Below are positions 52,371 to 62,013 of a DNA stretch of 64,000 nucleotides, one piece after another (the stretch's first letter is position 1; each line of letters opens with the position of its first letter). The translations under genes and the position numbers were made by a program. Below the pieces are notes generated by a model. That model saw only the letters and a program-made list of their open reading frames with translations. It did not search any database and was not told the DNA's origin. Source of the stretch: Providencia stuartii (lineage in GTDB: Bacteria > Pseudomonadota > Gammaproteobacteria > Enterobacterales > Enterobacteriaceae); the NCBI RefSeq assembly GCF_029277985.1, contig NZ_CP119546.1:868001-932000 (forward strand), written 5' to 3'.

Positions 52371-53126
52371 TTAATAATGATCTTTTAATTGACGTAAAAC
52401 GGTAAAAACGGCCCTAAGTGGTGGGTTTGCTTGATTTATATTTAACTTGTTTTGCAGCTCGGCATTATCGCACTGTAGAAAAATATTTATTTTTCGTTCA
52501 GTTTTGAGTGTGGTTGGCACAGTAGCTTGCTGTTTACTGCGTTTAGCTGCGACTTCTTCTTGGTATTGGCTAATTTGTTGGTTTTCAGGCCAAATATGAT
52601 GCGCAAACTTAAGGTTAGATTGGGTGTATTCATGTGCACAACAGATGAGTGTTTCATCGGGCAGGGCGGCTATTTTTTGGATTGATTGATACATTTGCTC
52701 TGGTGTACCTTCAAATATTCTGCCACAGCCACCTGAGAACAAGGTATCCCCACAAAAGAGATAAGGAGCGTGATAAAAAGCAATATGACCAAGTGTATGT
52801 CCCGGTAGACCGATAATTTTAAAATCAAAATTATCGATTTTGACACTATCACCATCACTGACTAATTCTGTCGCTCCTTTTACTTGCGTTTCTTGGGGAC
52901 CAAAAACAGGAAGATCACGAAATACTTTCAGAATACCTTTTACACCGCCAGTATGGTCATTATGATGATGGGTGAGTAAGATAGCGATAGGAGTCAACTT
53001 TTTTGCTGACAATATTTCGAGGACGGGTTCTGACTCTGAGGGGTCAACAATGATACACTGTTGATTAGCATCCGTAAGAATCCAAATGTAGTTATCGTTT
53101 AAAGCAGGAACTCGTATTAACTCCAT
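52371..53126 (-). CDS. gloB: Hydroxyacylglutathione hydrolase (glyoxalase II) GloB
   Basis: Hydrolyses S-D-lactoylglutathione to lactate and glutathione, completing methylglyoxal detoxification. 251 residues, the E. coli length. Metallo-beta-lactamase fold with metal ligands His53, His55, Asp57 and His58 (THHHNDHTGG), GHTLGHIAFY, CGDTLFSGGCGR and CAHEYTQSN. Divergent from yafS. Confidence 0.96.
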   Translation of the reverse strand: MELIRVPALNDNYIWILTDANQQCIIVDPSESEPVLEILSAKKLTPIAILLTHHHNDHTGGVKGILKVFRDLPVFGPQETQVKGATELVSDGDSVKIDNFDFKIIGLPGHTLGHIAFYHAPYLFCGDTLFSGGCGRIFEGTPEQMYQSIQKIAALPDETLICCAHEYTQSNLKFAHHIWPENQQISQYQEEVAAKRSKQQATVPTTLKTERKINIFLQCDNAELQNKLNINQANPPLRAVFTVLRQLKDHY

Positions 53127-53165
53127 AATGACCTCTACTCTATATTGTGATTAAGGGGAATTTCG

Positions 53166-53891
53166 ATGAAGCCAGCGCGTATTGAAAAAAAACGCCAGAT
53201 GCCTGTAAGTTGGTCTGATATCCCATTCGGGAGGCAATACCGCCAAGCCCTACAATATCAGCTTCGTCCTTGGTGGCCAAAAATGTTTGGCTTTCATTTG
53301 CTTAAGTTAGGACATCTAAGCACTGAGATCGATACTGAAGAGTGCATGATATCGCATCAGTTTAGTGTAGGGAATGATGACCCTCGTTTCCATGTTCTTG
53401 CAGAATCCCAAGCTCTTCCTTTTATTAATAAATCTATTGATGCATGCTTAATGTCACATGTATTGGCCTATAGCCATGACCCTCACTGGATGCTACGTGA
53501 AGTGGATCGCCTATTAGTTGATGATGGTTGGTTAATTATTTCAGGCTTTAATCCATTTAGCTTATTAGGCCTTGGGAAAATGGTGCCATTTCTTCGTAAA
53601 CAACAGCCTTATTGTAGTCGTCTATTTCCAACGTTAAGGGTATTCGATTGGCTTAGTCTATTAAATTATGAAGTGCTTTATCATTGTAATTGTCAGGTAT
53701 TTCCGTGGCACAGCCCTAACAATTGGTTGAATCAACGTATTGGGGGGATTGGGACATTGAATGTGATTGTGGCACGAAAGCGTACTTATCCATTAACGCC
53801 AACATTACTAAAATTTAAACAGCCCAAAGTGAAAATAAGTACCGCATTAGGTGCCACAAAACGTATGTCGGATCGCTCAAAGAACTCATAG
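53166..53891 (+). CDS. yafS: Predicted SAM-dependent methyltransferase YafS
   Basis: Class I methyltransferase-like protein of unknown substrate. 241 residues (E. coli 240). MPVSWSDIPFGRQYRQALQ, SIDACLMSHVLAYSHDPHWMLREVDRLLVDDGWLIISGFNP correspond to the post-I and motif IV-V region of the fold; the glycine-rich SAM loop is weak (GFHLLKLGHLS), so activity is not assured. The gloB-yafS-rnhA-dnaQ order is that of E. coli. Confidence 0.9.
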   Translation: MKPARIEKKRQMPVSWSDIPFGRQYRQALQYQLRPWWPKMFGFHLLKLGHLSTEIDTEECMISHQFSVGNDDPRFHVLAESQALPFINKSIDACLMSHVLAYSHDPHWMLREVDRLLVDDGWLIISGFNPFSLLGLGKMVPFLRKQQPYCSRLFPTLRVFDWLSLLNYEVLYHCNCQVFPWHSPNNWLNQRIGGIGTLNVIVARKRTYPLTPTLLKFKQPKVKISTALGATKRMSDRSKNS

Positions 53892-53957
53892 CATGCAAAA
53901 GAATATAATGTATGCGCTGAGCTGTATTTCGTCCAAATAATATAGGCGAGTTAACAT

Positions 53958-54428
53958 TTAACTTTGAGCTGGTTGGTAACCTGTATCTTCTTGAGTTGGT
54001 GACTCTGCTGCTTGTCGAGCGAGCTCATCACATTTTTCATTTTCAGGATGGCCTGCATGGCCTTTTACCCAACGCCAGTCGATCTTATGGCGAGTGATAG
54101 CCGCATCTAGGCGTTTCCAAAGGTCTACATTGACGACAGGAGATTTATCTGCTTTACGCCATTGACGCCGTTTCCAATTATGTATCCACTGAGTAATCCC
54201 TTGGCGAACATATTGGCTATCGGTGGTTAAAATGATATCGCATGGGCGTTTTAAAGATTCGAGGGCGACAATAGCAGCCAGTAGCTCCATACGGTTATTC
54301 GTCGTTAAAAAAAAGCCTTCACTGAGCGTTTTTTCATGTTGTTGGTAACGAAGAAGAACACCATACCCCCCTGGGCCTGGATTACCCAGACAAGAACCAT
54401 CCGTGAAAATTTCTACCTGCTTTGTCAT
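53958..54428 (-). CDS. rnhA: Ribonuclease HI
   Basis: Cleaves the RNA strand of RNA-DNA hybrids. 156 residues (E. coli 155). The catalytic residues Asp10, Glu48, Asp70 and Asp134 occur at E. coli positions ([43 protein letters not shown]). Divergent from dnaQ with a 54-base shared promoter region. Confidence 0.97.
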   Translation of the reverse strand: MTKQVEIFTDGSCLGNPGPGGYGVLLRYQQHEKTLSEGFFLTTNNRMELLAAIVALESLKRPCDIILTTDSQYVRQGITQWIHNWKRRQWRKADKSPVVNVDLWKRLDAAITRHKIDWRWVKGHAGHPENEKCDELARQAAESPTQEDTGYQPAQS

Positions 54429-54482
54429 TTCTGTTAAACTCTACCTTATTCATCAATCTCTAGTTTGACACAAAAACCCATT

Positions 54483-55244
54483 ATGAGCACGGCGATAACA
54501 AGACAAATTGTCCTCGATACCGAAACCACCGGTATGAATAAGTTAGGCGTTCATTATGAAGGCCATAATATTATTGAAATTGGTGCGGTTGAGGTCATCA
54601 ATCGTAGGCTGACTGGCCGTAATTTTCACGTCTACATTAAACCAAATCGGTTAGTGGATCCTGAAGCGTTTGAAGTGCATGGTATCAGTGATGAATTTTT
54701 GCAGGATAAACCGACTTTTGCTGATATTGCTGATGAATTCCTTGAGTTTATTCGCGGTGCTGAACTCATTATCCATAACGCTCCCTTTGATATTGGTTTT
54801 ATGGATTATGAATTTGCTAAATTAAATAGAGGCATACCACCTACCGCTGATTTTTGCCAGATAACCGATAGTTTAGTGCTTGCTCGACAAATATTTCCAG
54901 GTAAAAGAAATAATTTGGATGCTTTGTGTGATCGTTATTTGATTGATAATACTAAGCGTACACTGCATGGCGCTTTATTGGATGCTGAGATCCTTTCCGA
55001 CGTGTATTTAGCGATGACGGGGGGACAGACATCTTTAGCTTTTTCTATGGAAGCAGACACATCGAATGAAAGCTATGTTGAAGAGGTACAACGCATCGAG
55101 CGTCCAACGAGTGGCTTAAAAGTGCTTTATGCGACCGATGAAGAGCTTATTGAGCATGAAAAACGACTTGATATCGTAGATAAGAAAGGGGGGAAACCTT
55201 GTCTTTGGCGACAATCTCCAGATGAGGAAGAGACTATTCATTAG
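54483..55244 (+). CDS. dnaQ: DNA polymerase III epsilon subunit (proofreading exonuclease) DnaQ
   Basis: 3'-5' exonuclease of the replicative polymerase core. ATG 54483 gives 253 residues (E. coli 243) beginning MSTAITRQIVLDTETTGMN; an upstream in-frame ATG adds six. The exonuclease motifs are Asp12/Glu14 (LDTETT), IHNAPFDIGFMD and HGALLDAE. The C-terminal linker to the alpha subunit (about 185-253) is more divergent. Followed by tRNA-Asp as in E. coli. Confidence 0.97.
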   Translation: MSTAITRQIVLDTETTGMNKLGVHYEGHNIIEIGAVEVINRRLTGRNFHVYIKPNRLVDPEAFEVHGISDEFLQDKPTFADIADEFLEFIRGAELIIHNAPFDIGFMDYEFAKLNRGIPPTADFCQITDSLVLARQIFPGKRNNLDALCDRYLIDNTKRTLHGALLDAEILSDVYLAMTGGQTSLAFSMEADTSNESYVEEVQRIERPTSGLKVLYATDEELIEHEKRLDIVDKKGGKPCLWRQSPDEEETIH

Positions 55245-55303
55245 TCTTTATTCGCTTTTGAGGCTAAAAACTGTTCAACTGTACGATTTTTCAAGAAAAA
55301 GTA

Positions 55304-55332
55304 TTGACTGGCATGGTAAGTATTCGTAATAT
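55304..55332 (+). promoter_or_regulatory. Promoter of tRNA-Asp
   Basis: TTGACT (55304-55309), a 17-base spacer and TAATAT (55327-55332), followed by a GC-containing stretch before the tRNA. Confidence 0.68.
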
Positions 55333-55358
55333 GCATCTCGTTCCCTAGAGGGACATTC

Positions 55359-55435
55359 GGAGCGGTAGTTCAGTTGGTTAGAATACCTGCCTGTCACGCA
55401 GGGGGTCGCGGGTTCGAGTCCCGTCCGTTCCGCCA
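55359..55435 (+). tRNA. tRNA-Asp (GTC anticodon)
   Basis: 77 bases including the encoded CCA, from GGAGCGGTAGTTCAG to CCGTTCCGCCA, with one base different from E. coli aspV (TTGG for TCGG in the D loop). The anticodon arm CCTGCCTGTCACGCAGG carries GTC; the T arm is CGGGTTCGAGTCCCG. This is where the syntenic block ends and accessory DNA starts. Confidence 0.97.
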
Positions 55436-55443
55436 AATATCGA

Positions 55444-55475
55444 AGCCCTGACTCTTAGAGTCAGGGCTTTTTGTT
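55444..55475 (+). terminator. Intrinsic terminator after tRNA-Asp
   Basis: AGCCCTGACTC (55444-55454) and GAGTCAGGGCT (55458-55468) form a perfect 11-bp stem with a TTA loop, followed by TTTTGTTTTT. Confidence 0.92.
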
Positions 55476-55478
55476 TTT

Positions 55479-55631
55479 ATGCTTTTTAACCTTTTAAAAA
55501 AACACGTCAAAGAAAAATCCGTCATAAAAGTAGTGATAGGAGTACTCTTGATATCTCAATCTGTGTTCATGACGATTTCTCAGCTAGTCAGTAATAAAGT
55601 TTATGAAACAGAGAACGAAGCCTTGAGATAA
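55479..55631 (+). CDS. Doubtful 50-residue membrane-peptide frame
   Basis: An ATG at 55479 opens 50 codons with a central hydrophobic stretch (VIKVVIGVLLISQSVFM) after a basic N-terminus. There is no ribosome site (T-rich terminator tail precedes it) and I know no homologue, so this may be chance. It is listed because it is the longest open frame with sensible composition in a 1.4-kb gap. Confidence 0.15.
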   Translation: MLFNLLKKHVKEKSVIKVVIGVLLISQSVFMTISQLVSNKVYETENEALR

Positions 55632-56833
55632 GACTGTTATTACGCGTAAGCAGTTTATAAATCTAAATAAACAGATGAAAGCTAATATGACATTAATGAT
55701 AGCTGTTGAGGTATGACTATAACTAAATTAATTAGATAATTTTAATTCCCGTCCTTTTGTGTGGGTCATTTGGCTTTACAATCTATGAGTACTTCCCATC
55801 CTGAATAGCTTAAATCGATTTAATTCTCTTTTTGTTGGCGATATAAACTATCTCGTTAAATAATCTATAAATCACTTACTCATCTCCTTATGACTTTAAG
55901 ATTACTTTTTTGTTATTGATAATAATAATAGTTTTCAATTTAAATTATTTTTAAAATTCAAATTTTACTTTTCGTTTAATTTTGTCTATTTTTGATGCTC
56001 GCTATGAGTATGTTTAATTTTCAAATAACAAATAAACACAATCAGGTATATTCACTTTTTTTGCATATTTATATTATTTGAATTAATAGTGATTTTTCAA
56101 TATTTAGAAATTAACTAAAAATTAACACGTTTGTTTTTAATTATGGTGATTGTTATTTTAAAAGCGACGATGAAATCGTGGTGAGTATTATTAGTATAAT
56201 CAAAAGATAAAGTTAACTATTGAAGGTGACTTATCTGATATTTGAAGATTTGTTATTATTTTTAAAAACAGACCTGGTTTTGTATCTATATGAAAAATAT
56301 GTTATTTTTTCTTTCCAGTTACTTTATTAGAGATATTTAATTAATTAATTAATTTATATTTTTACTAAAAATTATGACTATTTGTTAAATTTAAAACTTT
56401 CATCTTTATTTGCGTCTTAATTGGTGTTTTTGTGGTTAAAAAAACCATTTTATATGGATGCTCATAAAAAGGAATGCAGTTAAAGCCAGCTATATAGCTA
56501 GCTTTTATGATATTTAATTTACTCTCCATTGGTGTATCTGGTGGTTGTTTGTACTGCTAGCTGGGATGGATTAGGTTTGATTTTGCGTGAATGCTCAAGT
56601 AAATTAATGGGCATTGATTCAGTGGTAACGCATAATACAATATTATTTATTCATATATCCTTAAAGTTGCATAAAATGTCTAGAGAATAGGTTTTTTATT
56701 CGATTTTTAGTCGGTTTTTAAATGAATTGGTTTTCTAAGGGTATCAGTTTTTATTAGTTATCTTCGTTCGTTATATTTATTTTAATACTGTTTGAGTAGT
56801 AAGGTTAATTAATTTAATGCATGGAGAAAAATA

Positions 56834-57229
56834 GTGAGAGTAGGTGCGGTGCAAATGCCGAAAAATAAACTCAATGATTCAAAAACTGTTTTTACCAAAG
56901 CGATTGGAGAAGAAATACATAAATTACGTAAAGAACGTTTGATGACCGGAAAGGAGCTAGCTAAGGTAGTTAATGTCTCCCAACAACAAATATCACGCTA
57001 TGAATGTGGGGTTTGTAATATAACAATAGATACATTGATTGTTATTTTAAACGCATTAAATGTTTCATTAACTGATTTCTTTAATCAGGTCTTTTTACGG
57101 GTATTCGAAAAGGAAAAGAAAATCAGTGTACAGTACCACAATGTATTTAGTTCTTCTGAGCAGTCTGAAGAATTAAAAAAACAGCTAGAAACTTTTTCTC
57201 GGTATGATCAAACTAACTTATGGGGTTAG
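56834..57229 (+). CDS. XRE-family (MrpJ-type) fimbrial regulator
   Basis: Helix-turn-helix DNA-binding protein of 131 residues. The HTH covers about residues 22-80: EEIHKLRKERLMTGKELAKVVNVSQQQISRYECGVCNITIDTL. The TGxEL...VSQQQISRYE pattern recalls Proteus MrpJ, a fimbria-linked regulator that represses motility; that parallel is inferred from memory. GTG 56834 is chosen because GGAG lies 7 bases upstream; ATG 56855 is an alternative start. The C-terminal tail (about 90-131) is acidic and polar. It lies 153 bases before the major pilin gene on the same strand, whereas mrpJ ends its operon. Confidence 0.87.
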   Translation: MRVGAVQMPKNKLNDSKTVFTKAIGEEIHKLRKERLMTGKELAKVVNVSQQQISRYECGVCNITIDTLIVILNALNVSLTDFFNQVFLRVFEKEKKISVQYHNVFSSSEQSEELKKQLETFSRYDQTNLWG

Positions 57230-57382
57230 TTATTTTCTATTAATTATTTTATATCACCATTCTTTTTTATTTAAAGTTTTTTAAATTATTTATCTTTAAA
57301 TAATTAGGAATAAACACGTCTGAAGGATTGTGAATACATTCCTATTTTTTAAGTACGATATATTTATATTGCAGAGGCAATC

Positions 57383-57943
57383 ATGAAAAAAATTATTTTA
57401 GCAACCTTAATTTCTGGCGCAATGAGTGCATCCGCTTTTGCTGTGGATGCAGGAAAAGGGACAGTAACTTTCACGGGGGCTATCATTGAAGCACCATGCT
57501 CAATCGCTCCAGGAGATGAAAGCCAAACTATTGATTTAGGACAGGTTTCTAATGTTACCCTACAGAAAGGTGGTATGTCCGCAGCTCAGCCTTTTGAGAT
57601 CCATCTCGAAGGTTGCACGTTGAACGCAGAATATAAAGATAAAGATGGCGTTACCCAAAAATATAACAATATGGTTGAAGTGAAATTTGAAGGTACAGAG
57701 TGGGTAAACAATGGTAGCAATACTGGATTAATTCAAATTACAGGTGATGCGTCTGGTGCAGGTATTGTATTGATGAATAAATCAGGTGCAAAAATCAATA
57801 TCAATGATTCAACCGTTGAGCGTGCTTATACCTCAGGTAATAACATTTTGAGTTTTCAAGCTGCGCTACAAGGTATGTCAGATGCGACTGTTGTTCCGGG
57901 TAGTTTCCAAGCTGTGACCAACTTTACATTGGCCTATAACTAA
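57383..57943 (+). CDS. Major fimbrial subunit (type 1/Mrp-like pilin)
   Basis: Predicted main structural pilin. 186 residues; signal peptide ending SASAFA before VDAGKG, then the pilin fold with the conserved disulfide pair (APCSIAPGDES and LEGCTLN), GxxAAQPFEIHL, and C-terminal beta strand NFTLAYN with the penultimate Tyr. It uses the donor-strand exchange system encoded next. Similar in layout to MrpA/PmfA. The leader before it is very AT-rich, with ribosome site CAGAGGCAATC. Confidence 0.9.
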   Translation: MKKIILATLISGAMSASAFAVDAGKGTVTFTGAIIEAPCSIAPGDESQTIDLGQVSNVTLQKGGMSAAQPFEIHLEGCTLNAEYKDKDGVTQKYNNMVEVKFEGTEWVNNGSNTGLIQITGDASGAGIVLMNKSGAKININDSTVERAYTSGNNILSFQAALQGMSDATVVPGSFQAVTNFTLAYN

Positions 57944-58017
57944 TCGTTATTGTCAATGAAGTATTCCCCTAAGTCACTTCGTGATTAGGGGAAATATAAA
58001 AGAGGGGGAACTCGGTT

Positions 58018-58542
58018 ATGAAAGCTATTTTAGTTATGTTACTTGTTAGTCAATTTGCCACTTTACCGAGTGTACAAGCACAAGCTTCCACACTATGGGG
58101 AAGTGTCAACATGAATGGCAGTATTGTCGATTCTGCATGTGCTATTGATACCGGTTCTTATGAACAGGTTGTCGACATGGGAATATTACCCGTTGGAACA
58201 ATACGCCAACAAGGACAAGGTCCTGTTCACCCTTTCTCTATTACGCTAATTGGTTGCACTTTAGTGCCATATACCGGTTCTCCTTGGCAAGCTTTTACGG
58301 TGACTTTTGACGGTCCTGCTTCTGGTAATTGGTTTACGGTGTCGGGAGATGCGCGTGGCGTTGCTCTGTTATTACAAGATGCAGATGGGAAGCCTATTTA
58401 TCCAGGGAAGTCCACAGAGAAACAAACTATCGCACCGGGAAATACTGTACTGAATTATGGGTTAAGGCTAGTTGCCGATAAAGAGCCTTTACGTCCGGGG
58501 CAATATCAAAGCGCACTGCGTTTTAAGCTGGATTATTACTAA
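58018..58542 (+). CDS. Minor fimbrial subunit (second gene, MrpB-like)
   Basis: 174 residues with a signal peptide (ending SVQAQA) and the pilin disulfide Cys pair (DSACAIDTG and IGCTLVP). The motif GQGPVHPFSITLIGC and C-terminal ALRFKLDYY fit the family. Probably an anchor, terminator or other minor pilin; which role cannot be read from sequence. Ribosome site GAGGGGGAA precedes the ATG. Confidence 0.88.
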   Translation: MKAILVMLLVSQFATLPSVQAQASTLWGSVNMNGSIVDSACAIDTGSYEQVVDMGILPVGTIRQQGQGPVHPFSITLIGCTLVPYTGSPWQAFTVTFDGPASGNWFTVSGDARGVALLLQDADGKPIYPGKSTEKQTIAPGNTVLNYGLRLVADKEPLRPGQYQSALRFKLDYY

Positions 58543-58609
58543 TAATAAAAAGTCATTTTTTCTTTTTAGCTTACGTTTTTCCTGAACCTGATTTTTAGGG
58601 ATGTTATTT

Positions 58610-61144
58610 ATGTCTTCTTCACGACCTGTATTTTTTCGCCTTAGTCGCTTAGGCCTAGCCATTGTTTTTTCATTCTATGGTCTATCAACGCCATTGTGGG
58701 CAACTGAGACAATTGAATTCAATACGGATGTGCTAGATCTAGAAGATAAAAATAACATTGATCTAGAGCAGTTCTCTCGTGCGGGTTACATCATGCCGGG
58801 GACCTATTCTTTAACATTAAAGGTAAATGGCGAGCAGTTTTCAGAAGTATCAGTGCCTTTTTATCCCCCTGAAGATGATCCACAAGGTAGTACAGCTTGT
58901 ATATCGCCAGAGGTAGCGGATCAATTTGGATTGACTTCATCGGCAAAAAAAGAGTTGGCATGGTGGCATGACGGACAGTGTCTGACAGCAAGTAGTTTAC
59001 CAGGGATGCAAATCCATGGTGATTTAGCTACCTCGTCATTATACGTGAGTATCCCACAAGCTTATCTCGAATTCACTGCGCCTAACTGGGATCCACCATC
59101 GCGTTGGGATGAGGGAATTGCTGCGTTGATGCTGGACTATAACATTAATGGTAATGCCAATAATTCATATAACGGTGGTCACGATAGTTATGCGTTAAAT
59201 GGAAATGGTATTGTAGGGGTGAACTTAGGGGCTTGGCGCTTTCGCGCTGATTGGCAAGGTCGTTTAAATCATGCGACTGGTTCTGGTGATTCGGTTAATA
59301 AAGACTTTGACTGGAATCGGTTTTATGCCTATCGCGCATTGCCGTCACTCGCTGCTAAATTGGTATTAGGGGAGGATTACCTCGTTTCTAATATCTTTGA
59401 TTCATTTCGTTTTATTGGCGCCAGTGTGCGTTCTGAATTGAATATGCTCCCGCCAAATTTGCGTGGTTATGCACCAGAAGTGACAGGTATCGCAAAAACA
59501 AATGCGACGGTAATAGTTAGCCAGCAAGGGCGAGTGTTGTACGAAACACAAGTCGCTCCTGGGCCGTTTCGTATTCAGGATTTGAGTGATGCTGTTAGTG
59601 GCAAACTCGATATCACAGTTAAAGAACAAGATGGTACAACTCAAGACTTTCAAATAGATACAGCTAGCTTGCCTTATTTAACGCGTCCGGGGCAAATACA
59701 ATACAAATTAGCATTAGGCCAGCCAACTAATTATCAGCGTCACAGTGAAGGGGATTCTTTTGTCACGGGTGAATTTTCGTGGGGAGTCAACAATGGCTGG
59801 TCACTATTTGGCGGTAGCCTGAATAGTAAAAATTACAATGCCGTATCGCTGGGTATTGGGCGTGATTTATTGGCATTTGGAGCTTTATCTTTCGATGTTA
59901 CTCAATCTTTTGCTCGATTACCAAATATGGGGAATTTAAGCGGAGGTTCTTACCGTATTAATTACTCTAAACGTTTTGAGGCGATTGATAGCACTATTCA
60001 ATTTGCAGGTTATCGCTTTTCCGAGCGTGACTTTATGTCGATGTCTGATTTCTTAAATGCACTGAAAACCGGTGAGCGTTATGGAGGGAGTAAAGAGTTA
60101 TATACGATATCGCTGAATAAAAATTTCGGCGAGTTAGGAATGTCGTTATACCTCAACTATAACCACCAAACTTATTGGGATCAGCCGGATAATGATTATT
60201 ACAGCATTATGCTGTCGAAATATATGGATATTGGTTCACTTAAAAATATCAGTGTTAACTTATCGGCAAACCGCAGTGTTTATAACGGTGTCAAGGATGA
60301 CAGTATATATCTATCGACCTCATTCCCCTTAAGTAACGGCGCCAACGTAGGGTATTCGCTGAATAGTAGTCGCTACGATACGACAAATCGGGCGACCTAT
60401 TACGACCGAATCAATGATCGAACGACATACCAGTTGAGTGCCGGGAGTAGCAAAAAAGGAGGAACGGGGAGTGCATTTATCACCCATCAAGCTGATATCG
60501 CACGTTTAACGGCTAATGTGAGTTATATGCATAACCAATATAGTGCATTTGGTCTATCAATGAGCGGTGGAATGACTTTTACCCCAGAGGGAAGCGGACT
60601 TCATCGTGTTAATACATTAGGAGGAACGCGAATGTTAGTCGATACCGATGGTGTTTCGGATGTACCGATCAAAGGGATAGGTGCACCGATCACCTCGAAT
60701 ATGTTTGGTAAAGCCATTGTTGGTGATGTGAGTAGTTACTACCGTAGTAAGGCTCAAATTGATTTAAATGCATTACCAGACAATGTAGAAGCACAGCAGT
60801 CGGTAGTACAAGCTACGCTCACAGAAGGCGCTGTAGGTTATCGTCATTTTGCTGTGGTATCAGGACAAAAAGCGATGACTGTACTGCGATTGCCTGATGG
60901 TAGCCACCCGCCATTCGGCGCTCAAATACAAAACAGTAAAGCGCAAAACACAGGAATTGTGGGTGATTCTGGAAGTGCTTATATCAGTGGTATTAACCCT
61001 CAGAGTGTGATGACTGTGACATGGGGAGAAGATAAGGCTTGCCAGATCACTTTTCCTATTCAGTTAGGTTCTTTACAGGAAGCATTACTACTGCCGTGTA
61101 TTCCGACAACGTTACCAGCATCAACAGTGATAGCGAAAAGATAG
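58610..61144 (+). CDS. Outer-membrane fimbrial usher (PapC/MrpC family)
   Basis: Outer-membrane channel that assembles and exports pilus subunits. About 844 residues; ATG 58610 is preferred to 58601 because AGGG lies nine bases upstream of it. After the signal peptide, an N-terminal chaperone-subunit binding domain (FNTDVLDLEDKNNIDLEQFSRAGYIMPG), the beta barrel with the plug, and two C-terminal domains (DVPIKGIGAPITSNMFGKAIVGDVSSYYRS, PFGAQIQNSKAQNTGIVGDSGSAYISG). Family length and order are complete, so the usher looks intact. Confidence 0.95.
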   Translation: MSSSRPVFFRLSRLGLAIVFSFYGLSTPLWATETIEFNTDVLDLEDKNNIDLEQFSRAGYIMPGTYSLTLKVNGEQFSEVSVPFYPPEDDPQGSTACISPEVADQFGLTSSAKKELAWWHDGQCLTASSLPGMQIHGDLATSSLYVSIPQAYLEFTAPNWDPPSRWDEGIAALMLDYNINGNANNSYNGGHDSYALNGNGIVGVNLGAWRFRADWQGRLNHATGSGDSVNKDFDWNRFYAYRALPSLAAKLVLGEDYLVSNIFDSFRFIGASVRSELNMLPPNLRGYAPEVTGIAKTNATVIVSQQGRVLYETQVAPGPFRIQDLSDAVSGKLDITVKEQDGTTQDFQIDTASLPYLTRPGQIQYKLALGQPTNYQRHSEGDSFVTGEFSWGVNNGWSLFGGSLNSKNYNAVSLGIGRDLLAFGALSFDVTQSFARLPNMGNLSGGSYRINYSKRFEAIDSTIQFAGYRFSERDFMSMSDFLNALKTGERYGGSKELYTISLNKNFGELGMSLYLNYNHQTYWDQPDNDYYSIMLSKYMDIGSLKNISVNLSANRSVYNGVKDDSIYLSTSFPLSNGANVGYSLNSSRYDTTNRATYYDRINDRTTYQLSAGSSKKGGTGSAFITHQADIARLTANVSYMHNQYSAFGLSMSGGMTFTPEGSGLHRVNTLGGTRMLVDTDGVSDVPIKGIGAPITSNMFGKAIVGDVSSYYRSKAQIDLNALPDNVEAQQSVVQATLTEGAVGYRHFAVVSGQKAMTVLRLPDGSHPPFGAQIQNSKAQNTGIVGDSGSAYISGINPQSVMTVTWGEDKACQITFPIQLGSLQEALLLPCIPTTLPASTVIAKR

Positions 61145-61222
61145 TTTTATTCAGCACAAGAATAGCCTAATTCACGAAAAGCATGGCTCAAGAGAGAACA
61201 CAGAAATAAAAGGTAAATAACT

Positions 61223-61967
61223 ATGCAATTAACGATTTCTTATCGTACAACCATGGGGTTAATTGGTTTGGCATTATTTAGCAGCACAGCTTATTCCGCG
61301 GTATCGATGGATAGGACTCGGGTTATTTTTGATGGTGGACAAAAGTCAATCTCACTCAATATTTCAAATAACAACAAACAGTTACCATATTTAGCGCAAG
61401 GGTGGATTGAAAATGCGGAAGGGCAGAAGATCCAATCGCCATTAGTTGTATTACCGCCCGTACAGCGTATAGAGCCAGGTAAATCAAGCCAAGTAAAAAT
61501 TGAAGCATTACCTGCTATTAATTCGTTACCTCAAGATCGTGAGTCTTTATTTTAATTTACGAGAAATACCGCCAAAAAGCGATAAACCAAACACATTACA
61601 AATTGCTCTGCAAACACGAGTGAAGCTGTTTTATCGACCTAAAGCGATAATACCTGAAAAAAACGGTGCGCCATGGCAAGACAAATTAACCTTAGATAAA
61701 CAAGGTGAACGTTATATCGTGAAAAATCCCACACCGTATTACGTCACGATTATTAATGCGACAACTAATGGCAAAGCATCGGATGGTAAAGATTTTACAC
61801 CAGTCATGGTGCCACCGTTTGGACAGGATGATTTAGGCATCAGCGCTAATCAATTAGGAAATAATCCCGTACTGACTTACATCAATGATTATGGTGGACG
61901 CCCTAATTTGACCTTCCGCTGTCAGGTGTCGAGCTGTCAGGTTGTTCCAAATGGTAAAAGCGAATAA
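61223..61967 (+). pseudogene. Periplasmic fimbrial chaperone, frameshifted
   Basis: PapD-like chaperone split by a frameshift. The first frame (61223-61555) gives 110 residues: signal peptide ending STAYS, then AVSMDRTRVIFDGGQKSISLNISNNN and PVQRIEPGKSSQVKIEALP, ending at DRESLF followed by TAA. The second frame carries the rest (from 61554): NLREIPPKSDKPNTLQIALQTRVKLFYRP to GGRPNLTFRCQVSS. The family motif here is DRESLFYFN or similar, so a piece coding about two residues is missing; inserting 5 bases (a second ATTTT unit) gives an intact product of about 249 residues. If real, the operon cannot make a full chaperone in this state. Confidence 0.85.
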
Positions 61968-62013
61968 TTCGAGTAAGCACCCGACTGACGGTGCCCATAT
62001 TGAAGGAGTGCGC

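Larger units (their letters stand above)
55436..56833. other. Very AT-rich gene-free region between tRNA-Asp and the fimbrial locus
   Basis: About 1.4 kb with visibly lower GC than the flanking core genes and no convincing gene. Features: the tRNA terminator, a (TTAA) run near 56338-56354, and a hairpin AAAGC-C-AGCTATATAGCT-A-GCTTT near 56482-56504 flanked by TCATAAAA/TTTTATGA. Such DNA is the usual target of H-NS/Hha silencing and would hold the regulator promoter. I saw no invertible element with clear inverted repeats. Confidence 0.5.

Noticed and set aside
55436..57382. An invertible fimbrial promoter switch like those of type 1 or Mrp fimbriae
   Set aside because: No pair of matching inverted repeats flanking a promoter and no tyrosine recombinase gene could be found in the window; the recombinase could lie outside.
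61500..61967. Separate small protein starting at ATG 61500 in the chaperone region
   Set aside because: Its first 17 codons are just the chaperone's frame-shifted upstream bases with no ribosome site; the rest is the chaperone's C-terminal half, so one broken gene explains both.
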